The notes under the pieces: model-generated | What the model saw: only the letters and a program-made list of their open reading frames with translations | Databases searched by the model: none | What the model was told of the DNA's origin: nothing | Program-made: the position numbers and the translations under genes | Assembly: GCA_902566315.1 (NCBI GenBank) | Contig: CACFIL010000005.1 | Span: forward strand, 1-64,000 | From: an uncultured Pelagibacteraceae bacterium | GTDB taxonomy: Bacteria > Pseudomonadota > Alphaproteobacteria > Pelagibacterales > Pelagibacteraceae | Reading direction: 5' to 3' | Length of the DNA stretch: 64,000 bases | Part shown: positions 44,048 to 52,156 of the stretch, in pieces | Layout: each line of letters starts with the position of its first letter | Position numbering within the stretch: the first letter of the stretch is position 1

Positions 44048-45113
44048 AGTTGAAAAGCGTAGCGATGTATCTCGATCAATTTACTTTTTAACACCGGTTT
44101 TAGCGATTTTTCTCACATTATTTGGTGGTGGGATTATTTTTTTTATTTTGGGGTTTAATCCTATTGAGGCTTTAAAATTTTTTTTTATTACCCCCATTTC
44201 AGATTTATACGGATTAAGTGAACTTTTGGTAAAAGCTACACCACTTTGTTTAATAGCGATAGGTCTATCTTTTTGTTTTAAAAGTAATAATTGGAATATT
44301 GGTGCAGAGGGTCAGCTTATTTTTGGTGGAATAGTCGGCGGTGGAGTTGCTTTGTTATTTTATAATCATGATGGATTTTATGTTTTGCCAATAATTATTT
44401 TGTCTGGAGCAATTGGTGGGATGTTATTTGCAATGATACCAGCGATTTTAAAAACCTATTTTAATACTAATGAAATTTTAGTCAGCTTAATGCTGGTTTA
44501 TGTTGCAAAATTATTATTAGATTATTTAGTGGTTGGTCCTTGGAGCAATCCTGAAGGTTTTAATTTTCCAGAAACAAGACAATTTAGTGAGTCTGCAAGA
44601 ATGCCAATTTTATTTGACGGTTTAAGAATTCATGCTGGAATATTTATCACTCTCATCACTGTATTCTTAAGTTGGCTTATTTTGTACAAAACTTATTTAG
44701 GTTTTCAAATAAAAGTTTCAGGCTTAAGCTTAAAAACAGCAAAATATGCAGGGTTCAAAGGTAAAACAATGATTATTATTGTTTTTATGATTAGTGGAGC
44801 ATGTGCTGGTCTTGCAGGTGTAGGAGAGATAACAGGGCCAATAGGACAATTACATAGAAATATTTCTCCTGATTATGGCTTCACGGCAATAATTGTTGCT
44901 TTTTTAGGAAGACTAAATCCAATTGGAATTATTTTTGCATCTCTAATTGTTGCTCTAACTTATTTAGGAGCAGAAACAGCTCAGATATTTTTGCAAGTAC
45001 CAAAATATACAGGTCAAGTTTTTCAAGGAATGATTTTATTTTTTCTTCTTGGGTCTGATTATTTATTATTTTTTAAAATAAAATTTTTAGGTTTAAAAAA
45101 AAATGAGCTTTGA
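44040..45113 (+). CDS. ABC transporter permease 1, BMP-type nucleoside importer
   Basis: 357-residue membrane protein with about nine to ten helices of the BPD-transporter 2 family. NWNIGAEGQLIFGGIVGG matches the G-A-E-G-Q motif of nucleoside importer permeases (YufP/NupP type), and ISGACAGLAGVGEI is the second block. The start is TTG at 44040, supported by GGGAGGAGG immediately upstream; it overlaps the ATPase gene by 8 bases. It overlaps permease 2 by 11 bases, indicating coupled translation and equal stoichiometry. Confidence 0.92.
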   Translation: MIKVEKRSDVSRSIYFLTPVLAIFLTLFGGGIIFFILGFNPIEALKFFFITPISDLYGLSELLVKATPLCLIAIGLSFCFKSNNWNIGAEGQLIFGGIVGGGVALLFYNHDGFYVLPIIILSGAIGGMLFAMIPAILKTYFNTNEILVSLMLVYVAKLLLDYLVVGPWSNPEGFNFPETRQFSESARMPILFDGLRIHAGIFITLITVFLSWLILYKTYLGFQIKVSGLSLKTAKYAGFKGKTMIIIVFMISGACAGLAGVGEITGPIGQLHRNISPDYGFTAIIVAFLGRLNPIGIIFASLIVALTYLGAETAQIFLQVPKYTGQVFQGMILFFLLGSDYLLFFKIKFLGLKKNEL

Positions 45114-46035
45114 TTTAAATTTTATAGGTATTTTAATTGGTGCTATAATGGCATCATCAGTTCCTTTGATACTTGCTGCATCTGGGGAATTAATAACTGA
45201 AAGATCTGGCGTTTTAAATCTTGGGGTAGAAGGGATGATGATAATTGGAGCAATCTCTGGATTTGCTTTAATGGTAGTGACTGATAATTTATTTTTTGCA
45301 GTAGTAGGCTCTATGCTGTCAGGTTTAATTATATCTCTTATTTTTGGATTGCTTACCCAATCACTCCTTACAAATCATGTAGCAACGGGTCTTGCACTAA
45401 CTATCTTTGGTATTGGAATGTCGGCAATGATAGGTAAGAATTTCGTCGGGATTCCAGGAAAGGAATTTCCGTTATTATTCGTTAATTTAAAAGAAAGTAT
45501 ACCGTTTTTGGGTCCAGTATTCTTTGGTCACTCAATTATATTATATTTTGCATTTGGATTACCTTTTTTTACAAATTATTTTTTAAAGAAGACTAAAACT
45601 GGTTTGATTATCAGGGCTGTTGGAGACTCTCCAACTTCCGCCTCTAATCAAGGGATTAATGTTACATTAGTAAGATATAGTTGCATTCTTTATGGAGGTG
45701 CCATGTGTGGATTGGCAGGCGCATATCTGTCATTAATATACACTCCTCAATGGATTGAGAATATGACAGGAGGCAGAGGATGGATTGCGCTAGCTTTAGT
45801 AGTTTTTGCAACATGGAGTCCAATTAAAGTTCTTATAGGTGCATTAATATTTGGTGGAATTACAATTTTACAATTGCATATGCAGGCAGTGGGCTTAAGA
45901 ATTCCAGTTCAATTATTAAGTGCATTACCTTACATCATGACAATAATAGTTTTAGTTGTAATTTCTCGTGATAGTAGAAAAATAAAACTTAATACACCAA
46001 CTTCGCTGGGACAAATCTTCTATAAGGAAAAGTGA
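45103..46035 (+). CDS. ABC transporter permease 2, BMP-type nucleoside importer
   Basis: 310-residue integral membrane protein, the partner of permease 1. ITERSGVLNLGVEGMMIIGAISGF carries the N-L-G-x-E-G-M-M motif of YufQ/NupQ-type permeases, and GAMCGLAGAYLSLIYTPQWIENMTGGRGWIALALVVFATW is the typical C-terminal block. It begins within permease 1. The binding-protein gene follows after 88 bases with its own strong ribosome binding site, suggesting higher expression of that component. Confidence 0.93.
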   Translation: MSFDLNFIGILIGAIMASSVPLILAASGELITERSGVLNLGVEGMMIIGAISGFALMVVTDNLFFAVVGSMLSGLIISLIFGLLTQSLLTNHVATGLALTIFGIGMSAMIGKNFVGIPGKEFPLLFVNLKESIPFLGPVFFGHSIILYFAFGLPFFTNYFLKKTKTGLIIRAVGDSPTSASNQGINVTLVRYSCILYGGAMCGLAGAYLSLIYTPQWIENMTGGRGWIALALVVFATWSPIKVLIGALIFGGITILQLHMQAVGLRIPVQLLSALPYIMTIIVLVVISRDSRKIKLNTPTSLGQIFYKEK

Positions 46036-46123
46036 TGTTAGCTATTCCAAAATAAATATTTTTTTTTATTAGAATATTGACTAGTTTGTAGTATCACAAA
46101 ATTAAATTTAAAGGGGAAATCAA

Positions 46124-47188
46124 ATGTATAAACTATTTTTAAGAAGTTTAATTTCTGCATTATTTTTGCTTGGCTTTAGCTTAAATGCAAATGCAGAATT
46201 TAAAGTTGGTTTTGTTTATGTTGGTCCAACTGGAGACCATGGATGGACATACCAACATGACGAAGGAAGAAAAGCAGTAGAAGCAGCTGGAATAAAAACA
46301 ACTTATGTAGAAAGCGTACCTGAAGGTGCGGATGCTGAAAGAGTGATAAGACAACTGGCTCAATCTGGTCATGATCTCATATTCACTACTAGCTTTGGAT
46401 ATATGGATCCAACAAACAAGGTTGCTAAGGATTTTCCAAATGTAAAATTTGAACATGCAACTGGGTACAAAAGAGAGCATTCAAATGTTGCTACATATTC
46501 TGCAAGGTTTTATGAAGGTAGAACTTTATTAGGACATATGGCTGGAAAGATGACAAAGACAAATATAATCGGATACATTGCTTCTTTTCCAATTCCTGAG
46601 GTTATAAGAGGAATTAATGCAATGACATTAGCCGCTCAAAAGGTTAATCCAGACATCAAAACAAAAATTGTTTGGGTTTTTACTTGGTATGATCCAGGAA
46701 AAGAATCTGAAGCAGCTCAAGCTTTGATTGATCAAGGTGCAGATATAATTATGCAACATACTGACAGTACTGCTCCGGTACAAGTTGCAGAAAAAGCAGG
46801 AGTTTGGTCTTTTGGTCAAGCAAGTGACATGCAAAGATTTGCTCCAAAATCTATATTAACGTCAATTATTGATGATTGGGCGCCTTACTATGTGGAAAGA
46901 TCAATTGCAGCAAGAGATGGTACTTGGAAACAACAAGATACTTGGCATGGGTTAAAAGAAGGAATGGTAGCAATGGCTCCATACAATTCTGTAATGGGCG
47001 ATGATTTAGTAAAAGAAGTAGAGCAACTTCAAAAAGACTTAGCTTCAGGAAAAGCTCACTCATTTACCGGTCCAATTTATGATCAAAAAGGAAATATTCT
47101 TGTAGCCGAAGGTGCAGTAGCAGACGATGGAATGCTAGCCGGAATGAATGTTTACGTTAAAGGAGTAGAAGGAGACATTCCACAGTAA
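46124..47188 (+). CDS. BMP-family (PnrA-like) ABC substrate-binding protein
   Basis: 354-residue periplasmic binding protein. The signal peptide has hydrophobic residues about 8-20 and cleaves after NANA (AxA), so unlike many Gram-positive and spirochete homologues it is not a lipoprotein. FKVGFVYVGPTGDHGWTYQHDEGRKA is the BMP/PnrA N-terminus; DLIFTTSFGYMD and GADIIMQHTDSTAPVQVAEK are the ligand-cleft blocks. Family members bind purine nucleosides. Shine-Dalgarno AAAGGGGAAA. A terminator follows, and a purine phosphoribosyltransferase gene lies beyond it. Confidence 0.93.
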   Translation: MYKLFLRSLISALFLLGFSLNANAEFKVGFVYVGPTGDHGWTYQHDEGRKAVEAAGIKTTYVESVPEGADAERVIRQLAQSGHDLIFTTSFGYMDPTNKVAKDFPNVKFEHATGYKREHSNVATYSARFYEGRTLLGHMAGKMTKTNIIGYIASFPIPEVIRGINAMTLAAQKVNPDIKTKIVWVFTWYDPGKESEAAQALIDQGADIIMQHTDSTAPVQVAEKAGVWSFGQASDMQRFAPKSILTSIIDDWAPYYVERSIAARDGTWKQQDTWHGLKEGMVAMAPYNSVMGDDLVKEVEQLQKDLASGKAHSFTGPIYDQKGNILVAEGAVADDGMLAGMNVYVKGVEGDIPQ

Positions 47189-47213
47189 GAAATTTTATCA
47201 AAAGATTTAAATT

Positions 47214-47241
47214 AAAGGCCAGCTTAGTCTGGCCTTTTTTT
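47214..47241 (+). terminator. Rho-independent terminator after the BMP binding-protein gene
   Basis: Perfect 9-bp stem AAAGGCCAG (47214-47222) / CTGGCCTTT (47229-47237) with loop CTTAGT and a following T run. It ends at the stop codon of the convergent phosphoribosyltransferase gene. Confidence 0.9.
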
Positions 47242-47764
47242 ATTTAGAATACTTTTTTTTCAAACCATCTATATCAATTTCATCATAATACTCTGATGGT
47301 TGAACAATCCATGGATCATTATCTAATAAAATCGGACAGAAATCAGGCGTAAAAGTGGAAGATTTTTTTTTCCAAAGACACGCTGTTTTAATTTCACTTA
47401 TGTGGTCCTTAACAGGCTCATATTCTTTAAGCCACTCTATACTTTTATTTAAGGTAAGTCCGGTGTCTGATAGATCATCTACTAAAAGTACTTTTTTAAA
47501 ATCTTCGTTAGTTGCAATTGCACTTATATCTCTTGCAAATATTATCTCCCCTTGTTTATCTTGAACTGTATCACCGGAGTAACTTTGAATTACAACATAA
47601 GCGGTAGGTAATTTAAAAATTCTAGATAAAATATCTATAATTGGAGCTGCACCTCTCATGATACCCACTAATACTGTTGGCTTATATTTTTGTTCAATTT
47701 CTAAAGCAAGTTTTTCGACAACCTTTTTATATTCTTCATAAGAAATTATTAATTTATCAGCCAT
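47240..47764 (-). CDS. Purine phosphoribosyltransferase (Gpt/Hpt-like)
   Basis: 174-residue type I phosphoribosyltransferase. The PRPP-binding loop is VLLVDDLSDTGLTL, and VLVGIMRGAAPIIDIL is the N-terminal strand-loop. The C-terminal DPWIVQPSEYY resembles xanthine-guanine or hypoxanthine enzymes, with the aromatic (W) base-stacking residue in PWIV. It probably converts xanthine, guanine or hypoxanthine plus PRPP to the nucleotide in the cytoplasm. Its position facing a BMP-type nucleoside importer fits purine salvage. Exact base specificity is unknown. Confidence 0.85.
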   Translation of the reverse strand: MADKLIISYEEYKKVVEKLALEIEQKYKPTVLVGIMRGAAPIIDILSRIFKLPTAYVVIQSYSGDTVQDKQGEIIFARDISAIATNEDFKKVLLVDDLSDTGLTLNKSIEWLKEYEPVKDHISEIKTACLWKKKSSTFTPDFCPILLDNDPWIVQPSEYYDEIDIDGLKKKYSK

Positions 47765-47807
47765 AAAAATTTGGTATCATAAATAAAAATATTAAAAAAG
47801 GATAAAT

Positions 47808-48110
47808 ATGAAAACTTATTGGATAAGTTTATACTTAGAAATCTCAAGCCAGGACAACTTAAAAAAATATGGAGAAAAGGCTGTTCCTATTATAAAAAGT
47901 TACGGGGGAAAACCAGTAGTTAGAGGTGGAAAATTAAAGTCATTTAGCGGACCAAACGTTGTACGTACTGTAATATGGGAGTTTCCAACTTACAATGATG
48001 CTATTTCATGCCATGATTCAACTGAATATAAATCTGCTTGGACTCATGCAGAGGATACAACTAAAAGAATAATGTTTATTGTTGAGGGAGTAGAACAAGA
48101 ACAAATTTGA
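47808..48110 (+). CDS. DUF1330 family protein, copy 1
   Basis: 100-residue ferredoxin-like alpha+beta barrel protein. TYWISLYLEISSQDNLKKYGEKAVPIIKSYGGKPVVRGGKLKSF and VIWEFPTYNDAISCHDSTEYKSA match the DUF1330 pattern, with RGG after the second strand and an S/P-EY motif near the end. Members form dimers; no activity is proven. Shine-Dalgarno AAAAAGGATAA. It is followed after 42 bases by a paralogue of the same family. Confidence 0.87.
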   Translation: MKTYWISLYLEISSQDNLKKYGEKAVPIIKSYGGKPVVRGGKLKSFSGPNVVRTVIWEFPTYNDAISCHDSTEYKSAWTHAEDTTKRIMFIVEGVEQEQI

Positions 48111-48152
48111 TAAAGTAAAATTTGATTATATAATGATAAGTAAAGGAAAATT

Positions 48153-48440
48153 ATGAAAGGTTACATAGTTTGTGTGTGGGAAAAAATTAATAGTGAGGAA
48201 AAGCTAAAGGAATATGCTCTAAAAGCCAAGATAGCTGCAGATAAATACTCAGGGATATTTATAATTAGAGGCGGGAAAAGTAGAACAAATGAGGGAATAA
48301 ACTCGCCTAGAACAACTGTAGTTGAATTTCGAGATTACAACACAGCAATAGAATTTTATGATTCCCCAGAATATCAGGAAGCACTAGACGTTATTAAAGG
48401 CCATGCTTTAAGACATCATCAAATAGTTGAAGGCACTTAA
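48153..48440 (+). CDS. DUF1330 family protein, copy 2
   Basis: 95-residue paralogue of the preceding gene: GYIVCVWEKINSEEKLKEYALKAKIAADKYSGIFIIRGGKS and VVEFRDYNTAIEFYDSPEYQEAL. The two copies share the RGGK and the Y-x-x-A-x-x-(F/C)-(Y/H)-DS-x-EY blocks but are otherwise clearly diverged, so the duplication is old. It has its own ribosome binding site (GTAAAGGAAA). The stop shares TTAA with that of the convergent glycosylase gene. Confidence 0.87.
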   Translation: MKGYIVCVWEKINSEEKLKEYALKAKIAADKYSGIFIIRGGKSRTNEGINSPRTTVVEFRDYNTAIEFYDSPEYQEALDVIKGHALRHHQIVEGT

Positions 48441-49060
48441 TATTGTATAGGCTCGTCGTCTATGGAACGCCATAAATACCAAGTAGCTACGGAACAATAC
48501 GGAGAAAACCTTTTTTTCAATCGATTTACATAGCTCATGGGTGGTAAATAGCTTTTACTATAATTGTTTGAAATAGCTCTAAGTAAACCAATATCTTGAA
48601 CGGGCCATATGTTAGATCTATTGTAAGTAAATAGTAATATCATCTCTGCAGACCATCTGCCTATTTGTCTTAACTCAGATAAATAAAGAATTGCCTCCTC
48701 GTCTCCCATTTTTTTTATAACTCTTGGATTAAATGTTTTATTTACAAATTTTTTTGCCAACTCTTTAATTCCTCTAACTTTTTGTCTACTTAAACCACAT
48801 TTTTTCAACCGACTAGGGGTAATGGCATTTACTACTTTTGGATTTATTTTTCCTTTACATTCTTTTTTAAACTTTAAAAATACAGAATTTGCCGCTGCAA
48901 CACTTATTTGTTGTCCTATTATACTTTTACATAGTGATAAAAAAATATCTTTTCTTGTTGTTAAGGTTTTATCTTTGTATTTAGAAATAAGTTTATTCAT
49001 TATCTTATCTTTAGAAAGATACTTTACTGCCTTTGACCAATAAATCGGAGGTTTACTCAT
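48437..49060 (-). CDS. alkA: DNA-3-methyladenine glycosylase II (AlkA-like, HhH-GPD)
   Basis: 207-residue base-excision glycosylase removing alkylated purines. The HhH-GPD fold is recognisable from LCKSIIGQQISVAAANSVF, the helix-hairpin-helix LRQIGRWSAEMILLF (about 130-144) and the catalytic Asp D156 in WPVQDIGLLRAI. There is no Cys-rich Fe-S loop, which separates it from Nth/MutY. The E. coli AlkA N-terminal domain is missing, as in many short homologues. Its start overlaps the end of the EamA gene by 8 bases. Confidence 0.87.
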   Translation of the reverse strand: MSKPPIYWSKAVKYLSKDKIMNKLISKYKDKTLTTRKDIFLSLCKSIIGQQISVAAANSVFLKFKKECKGKINPKVVNAITPSRLKKCGLSRQKVRGIKELAKKFVNKTFNPRVIKKMGDEEAILYLSELRQIGRWSAEMILLFTYNRSNIWPVQDIGLLRAISNNYSKSYLPPMSYVNRLKKRFSPYCSVATWYLWRSIDDEPIQY

Positions 49061-49934
49061 TTTTAAAAATTAAGTTTGGTTTTTTCAAATAGATTTCTCT
49101 TCTAAATATAATTAATGAGGATAACACTACAAGCAATGATCCCAATAAAGTTTTATAAGATGGTATTTCATTCCAAATAAGATAACCAAATACAATTGCA
49201 AATACTAGGCTTAAATACTTGAGCGGAGTAACTAAAGAAACTTCTGAAAGTTTATAAGATTGTCCAAGTAGTAAATTAGCAATGCCTCCAAGCAAACCAA
49301 TCATACACAAAAGAATAAAATCTATTAATGAAGGCATTACCCATCCAAATGGAATTGTAAATAAACCTAAAATAGATATCGCTACTGAAAAATAAAAAGA
49401 AATAAGCCAAACTGGTTCAGATGTAGATAACTGCCTGATAGCAATTGCTACATATGACATTCCTAAACAAAAAATTATTGGATAAATATAATAAAAATTT
49501 AAATTAGAAATACCTGGTTGTGTAATAATAATTACTCCAAGAAAACCAATTAAAACTGCTAACCAACGATACTTACCGATTTTTTCTGACAAAAAATAAA
49601 TAGATAAAATTGTTGCAAAAATCGGTGCTGCAAAAGAAATACCTACTACAGTTGCAAGTGGTAAATTTCTTAGTGCAATAAATACTGATACTATTGCCAT
49701 TAATCCCGCAGCACATCTAAAGAAATGTAATTTAGGTCGATCTGTTTTATAAAAATTTGAGTAATTTTTTTTTGGTATTAAAAAAAATATAGGTATTAGT
49801 CCACAAATTCCTCTAAAAAAAAGAACTTCACCAACAGGATAATTATCAGACCACTTAACAAGTACATCCATCATTGAAAATGCACACACAGACAAAAACA
49901 TGTACAAAAAGCCTAATTGATTTCTAGATAACAT
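49053..49934 (-). CDS. EamA/DMT-superfamily transporter
   Basis: 293-residue membrane protein with ten predicted helices made of two EamA repeats. MLSRNQLGFLYMFLSVCAFSMMDVLVKW is the typical first helix, and FRGICGLIPIFF and SVFIALRNLPLATVVGISFAAPIFATILSIYFLSEKIGKYRWLAVLIGFLGVIIITQPG are the family blocks. Relatives export amino acids or import metabolites such as S-adenosylmethionine; the substrate is unknown. It is divergent from msrA, with 34 bases between starts. Confidence 0.88.
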   Translation of the reverse strand: MLSRNQLGFLYMFLSVCAFSMMDVLVKWSDNYPVGEVLFFRGICGLIPIFFLIPKKNYSNFYKTDRPKLHFFRCAAGLMAIVSVFIALRNLPLATVVGISFAAPIFATILSIYFLSEKIGKYRWLAVLIGFLGVIIITQPGISNLNFYYIYPIIFCLGMSYVAIAIRQLSTSEPVWLISFYFSVAISILGLFTIPFGWVMPSLIDFILLCMIGLLGGIANLLLGQSYKLSEVSLVTPLKYLSLVFAIVFGYLIWNEIPSYKTLLGSLLVVLSSLIIFRREIYLKKPNLIFKNE

Positions 49935-49968
49935 GGATTAGATTATATTATTATTGTAACATTAATCT

Positions 49969-50412
49969 ATGGAAATAGCAGTTTTAGCTTTGGGATGTTT
50001 CTGGGGTCCAGAAAAAAAATATGGACAATTAGATGGTATCTACAGAACTGAGGTTGGATATTGTGGAGGAAACAGTCCAAATACAAATTATAGAGAAGTT
50101 TGTACAGGAACAACTAATCATGCAGAAGCTGTAAAATTAGAATTTGATCCTAAAATTATTACATACGAGCAAATAATTAAGAAATTTTTTGAATTTCATG
50201 ATCCAACTACACTAAATTCTCAAGGTCCTGATTTTGGAACACAATACAGAAGTGAGATATTCTACCTAAATGATGAACAAAAAAATATTGCTCAAAAAGC
50301 GATTGATGATGTAAATAAAAAATTATCTGGAAAGGTTGTAACTAAGCTATCTGAGTTGAAAAATTACTGTACTGCTGAAGAGTATCATCAAAAGTATTTA
50401 GAAAAAAGATAG
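49969..50412 (+). CDS. msrA: Peptide-methionine (S)-S-oxide reductase
   Basis: 147-residue repair enzyme reducing methionine-S-sulfoxide in proteins. The catalytic Cys is C10 in LGCFWGPEK, and TEVGYCGG, NYREVCTGTTNHAEAV and DPTTLNSQGPDFGTQYRS are the standard MsrA blocks. The C-terminal resolving Cys is in KNYCTAEEYHQKYL. The protein is at the short end of the family. The next gene, a sulfurtransferase, starts one base after the stop, so the pair forms a small sulfur/redox unit. Confidence 0.95.
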   Translation: MEIAVLALGCFWGPEKKYGQLDGIYRTEVGYCGGNSPNTNYREVCTGTTNHAEAVKLEFDPKIITYEQIIKKFFEFHDPTTLNSQGPDFGTQYRSEIFYLNDEQKNIAQKAIDDVNKKLSGKVVTKLSELKNYCTAEEYHQKYLEKR

Positions 50413-50413
50413 A

Positions 50414-51229
50414 ATGTCGCTTGTATCATCAGATTGGTTGGAAAAGAATCTAAGAGCAGTAAAAATAATTGACTGTTCGTGGCATATGCCAGGAATTGAC
50501 AGAAATCCTAGAGAGGAATACATGAAAAATCATATTGCAGAAGCAATTTTTTTCGATTTAGATAAAAACTCAGATCAAAGCACAGATTTACCCCACATGC
50601 TACCTACAAAAGAAAAATGGGAAGAGATAGTATCTTCAATGGGCATATCAAATACCGATAGAATTGTAATTTATGATAACTCTGATGTTCTAAGTTCATG
50701 TAGAGGTTGGTATAACTTTATTTATTTTGGTCATGATAAACACTTAGTGAGTGTTTTAGATGGTGGTTTAAAAAAATGGTTAATTGAAAATAGGAAAACA
50801 ACAAGTGAAAAGACAATTTTAAATAATTCAACCTACAGAGCAACAGAAAATAAAAATATGGTAAAAAGTATTTTTGAAATAAATGAAAATATTGAAAAAA
50901 AAAATTTTACAGTAATCGACGCTAGAAGTAAGGAAAGATTTAATGGAAGTGTTCCAGATCCCAGGAAGAATGTGAGAAGTGGATCTATTCCAAACTCTGT
51001 ATGTCTTCCATTTAAAGAAATTATAAATAGCTCAGACAACACTTTTAAAGGGGTAAGTGAGATCTCAAAAAAGTTCAGCGAAATTATTGATTTAAATGAT
51101 GATAAAAGAGTTTTTTCATGTGGATCTGGTATAACAGCATGTGTTTTAGGTCTTGCATATTCCCTAGTAAATAATACATATTCTCCTACAGTTTATGATG
51201 GTTCATGGGCTGAATATGGAAGAATATAA
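50414..51229 (+). CDS. sseA: 3-mercaptopyruvate sulfurtransferase
   Basis: 271-residue tandem-rhodanese protein moving sulfur from 3-mercaptopyruvate to a thiol acceptor. Rhodanese domain 1 (about 1-120) has RGWYNFIYFGH, and domain 2 has VIDARSKERFNG and the active Cys C236 in FSCGSGITACVLGLA. The CGSGITA loop is that of mercaptopyruvate sulfurtransferases rather than thiosulfate rhodaneses. It begins one base after msrA. The RND adaptor gene begins two bases after it, so all may be one transcript. Confidence 0.93.
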   Translation: MSLVSSDWLEKNLRAVKIIDCSWHMPGIDRNPREEYMKNHIAEAIFFDLDKNSDQSTDLPHMLPTKEKWEEIVSSMGISNTDRIVIYDNSDVLSSCRGWYNFIYFGHDKHLVSVLDGGLKKWLIENRKTTSEKTILNNSTYRATENKNMVKSIFEINENIEKKNFTVIDARSKERFNGSVPDPRKNVRSGSIPNSVCLPFKEIINSSDNTFKGVSEISKKFSEIIDLNDDKRVFSCGSGITACVLGLAYSLVNNTYSPTVYDGSWAEYGRI

Positions 51230-51231
51230 AA

Positions 51232-52152
51232 ATGAAAAGATCTACTAAAATAACATCAATAATAGTAATTTTTTTTCTAATTATTGCAGGTGTAATTATT
51301 GCACGAACAATGATTGGAAACCACTTTAAAAAAAAATTTAGCAAAAGACCACCACCGGGTATTATAGTTAAAACAGTTGAGCAAAGAAAGTTTCAAAATA
51401 TTATTGAAACCTTTGGAACAGCGGTTCCAATTAAAACACAGTCATACAATATTGAAAAATACGAAATTCTAGAAGAAATCAAATATAATACCAAAGTTAA
51501 GTCTGGTGATGTTATCGCAAAATTAAAAAATAGAACTATAATAGCACCATTCGATGGAGTAATTGGTAAAAGAAACTTTTCTGATGATATTAATGTTTCA
51601 GAAAGTTCTGTTGTAATTGATATAGAGGATGCATCTTTTTTATTTATTGATGTTGATGTTCCAGAAGTATTTGCACCATTTGTAGAAAAAGGACTAGGTG
51701 TTGATATAAAATTTTCTGGAAATAAGGATAAAATATATAAAGGTATAGTAGATTCTTTGGCCAGCAAAATTGATGTTAGTAATAGATCTTTAAGACTTAG
51801 AGTTAAAATGCAAAATACGAATTCTGAGATTTTGCCTGGTGCTTTAATGGAGGTAACAATTAAATATAATGAAAGAATTTCGTTAGGTATACCAGATACA
51901 AGTGTAATCCTGGAAGGTAATAAAGTTTATATTTATAAAGTAGATAAAGAGAATATAACTAACAGAGTTGAAGTTAAAGTTGGCAACAGAAACAAAGGAT
52001 ATCTAGAAGTGGAATCTGGTTTAAAAGAGGGTGACATAGTTGTTGCTGAAGGATTAAAAAAAGTAAGACCAAATGGAAAAATTAAACCCATTAAAGATGG
52101 TGAAAAAAAAAATGAGTCTAGCTGGGGTAAAAAAGAGAATAAAAGTAAATAA
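51232..52152 (+). CDS. RND efflux periplasmic adaptor (membrane fusion protein)
   Basis: 306-residue adaptor linking the RND pump to an outer-membrane channel. An N-terminal helix (about 8-28) anchors it; there is no lipobox. The lipoyl half-motifs are short: VKSGDVIAKLKNRTIIAPFDGVIGKRNF directly joins the two halves, so the usual alpha-hairpin is almost absent. Beta-barrel and membrane-proximal domains follow (PGALMEVTIKYNERI, VKVGNRNKGYLEVESGLKEGDIVVAEGLKKVRPNGK). A missing hairpin means contact with a TolC-type channel would be unusual. It is followed after 4 bases by the pump gene. Confidence 0.9.
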   Translation: MKRSTKITSIIVIFFLIIAGVIIARTMIGNHFKKKFSKRPPPGIIVKTVEQRKFQNIIETFGTAVPIKTQSYNIEKYEILEEIKYNTKVKSGDVIAKLKNRTIIAPFDGVIGKRNFSDDINVSESSVVIDIEDASFLFIDVDVPEVFAPFVEKGLGVDIKFSGNKDKIYKGIVDSLASKIDVSNRSLRLRVKMQNTNSEILPGALMEVTIKYNERISLGIPDTSVILEGNKVYIYKVDKENITNRVEVKVGNRNKGYLEVESGLKEGDIVVAEGLKKVRPNGKIKPIKDGEKKNESSWGKKENKSK

Positions 52153-52156
52153 TTAA

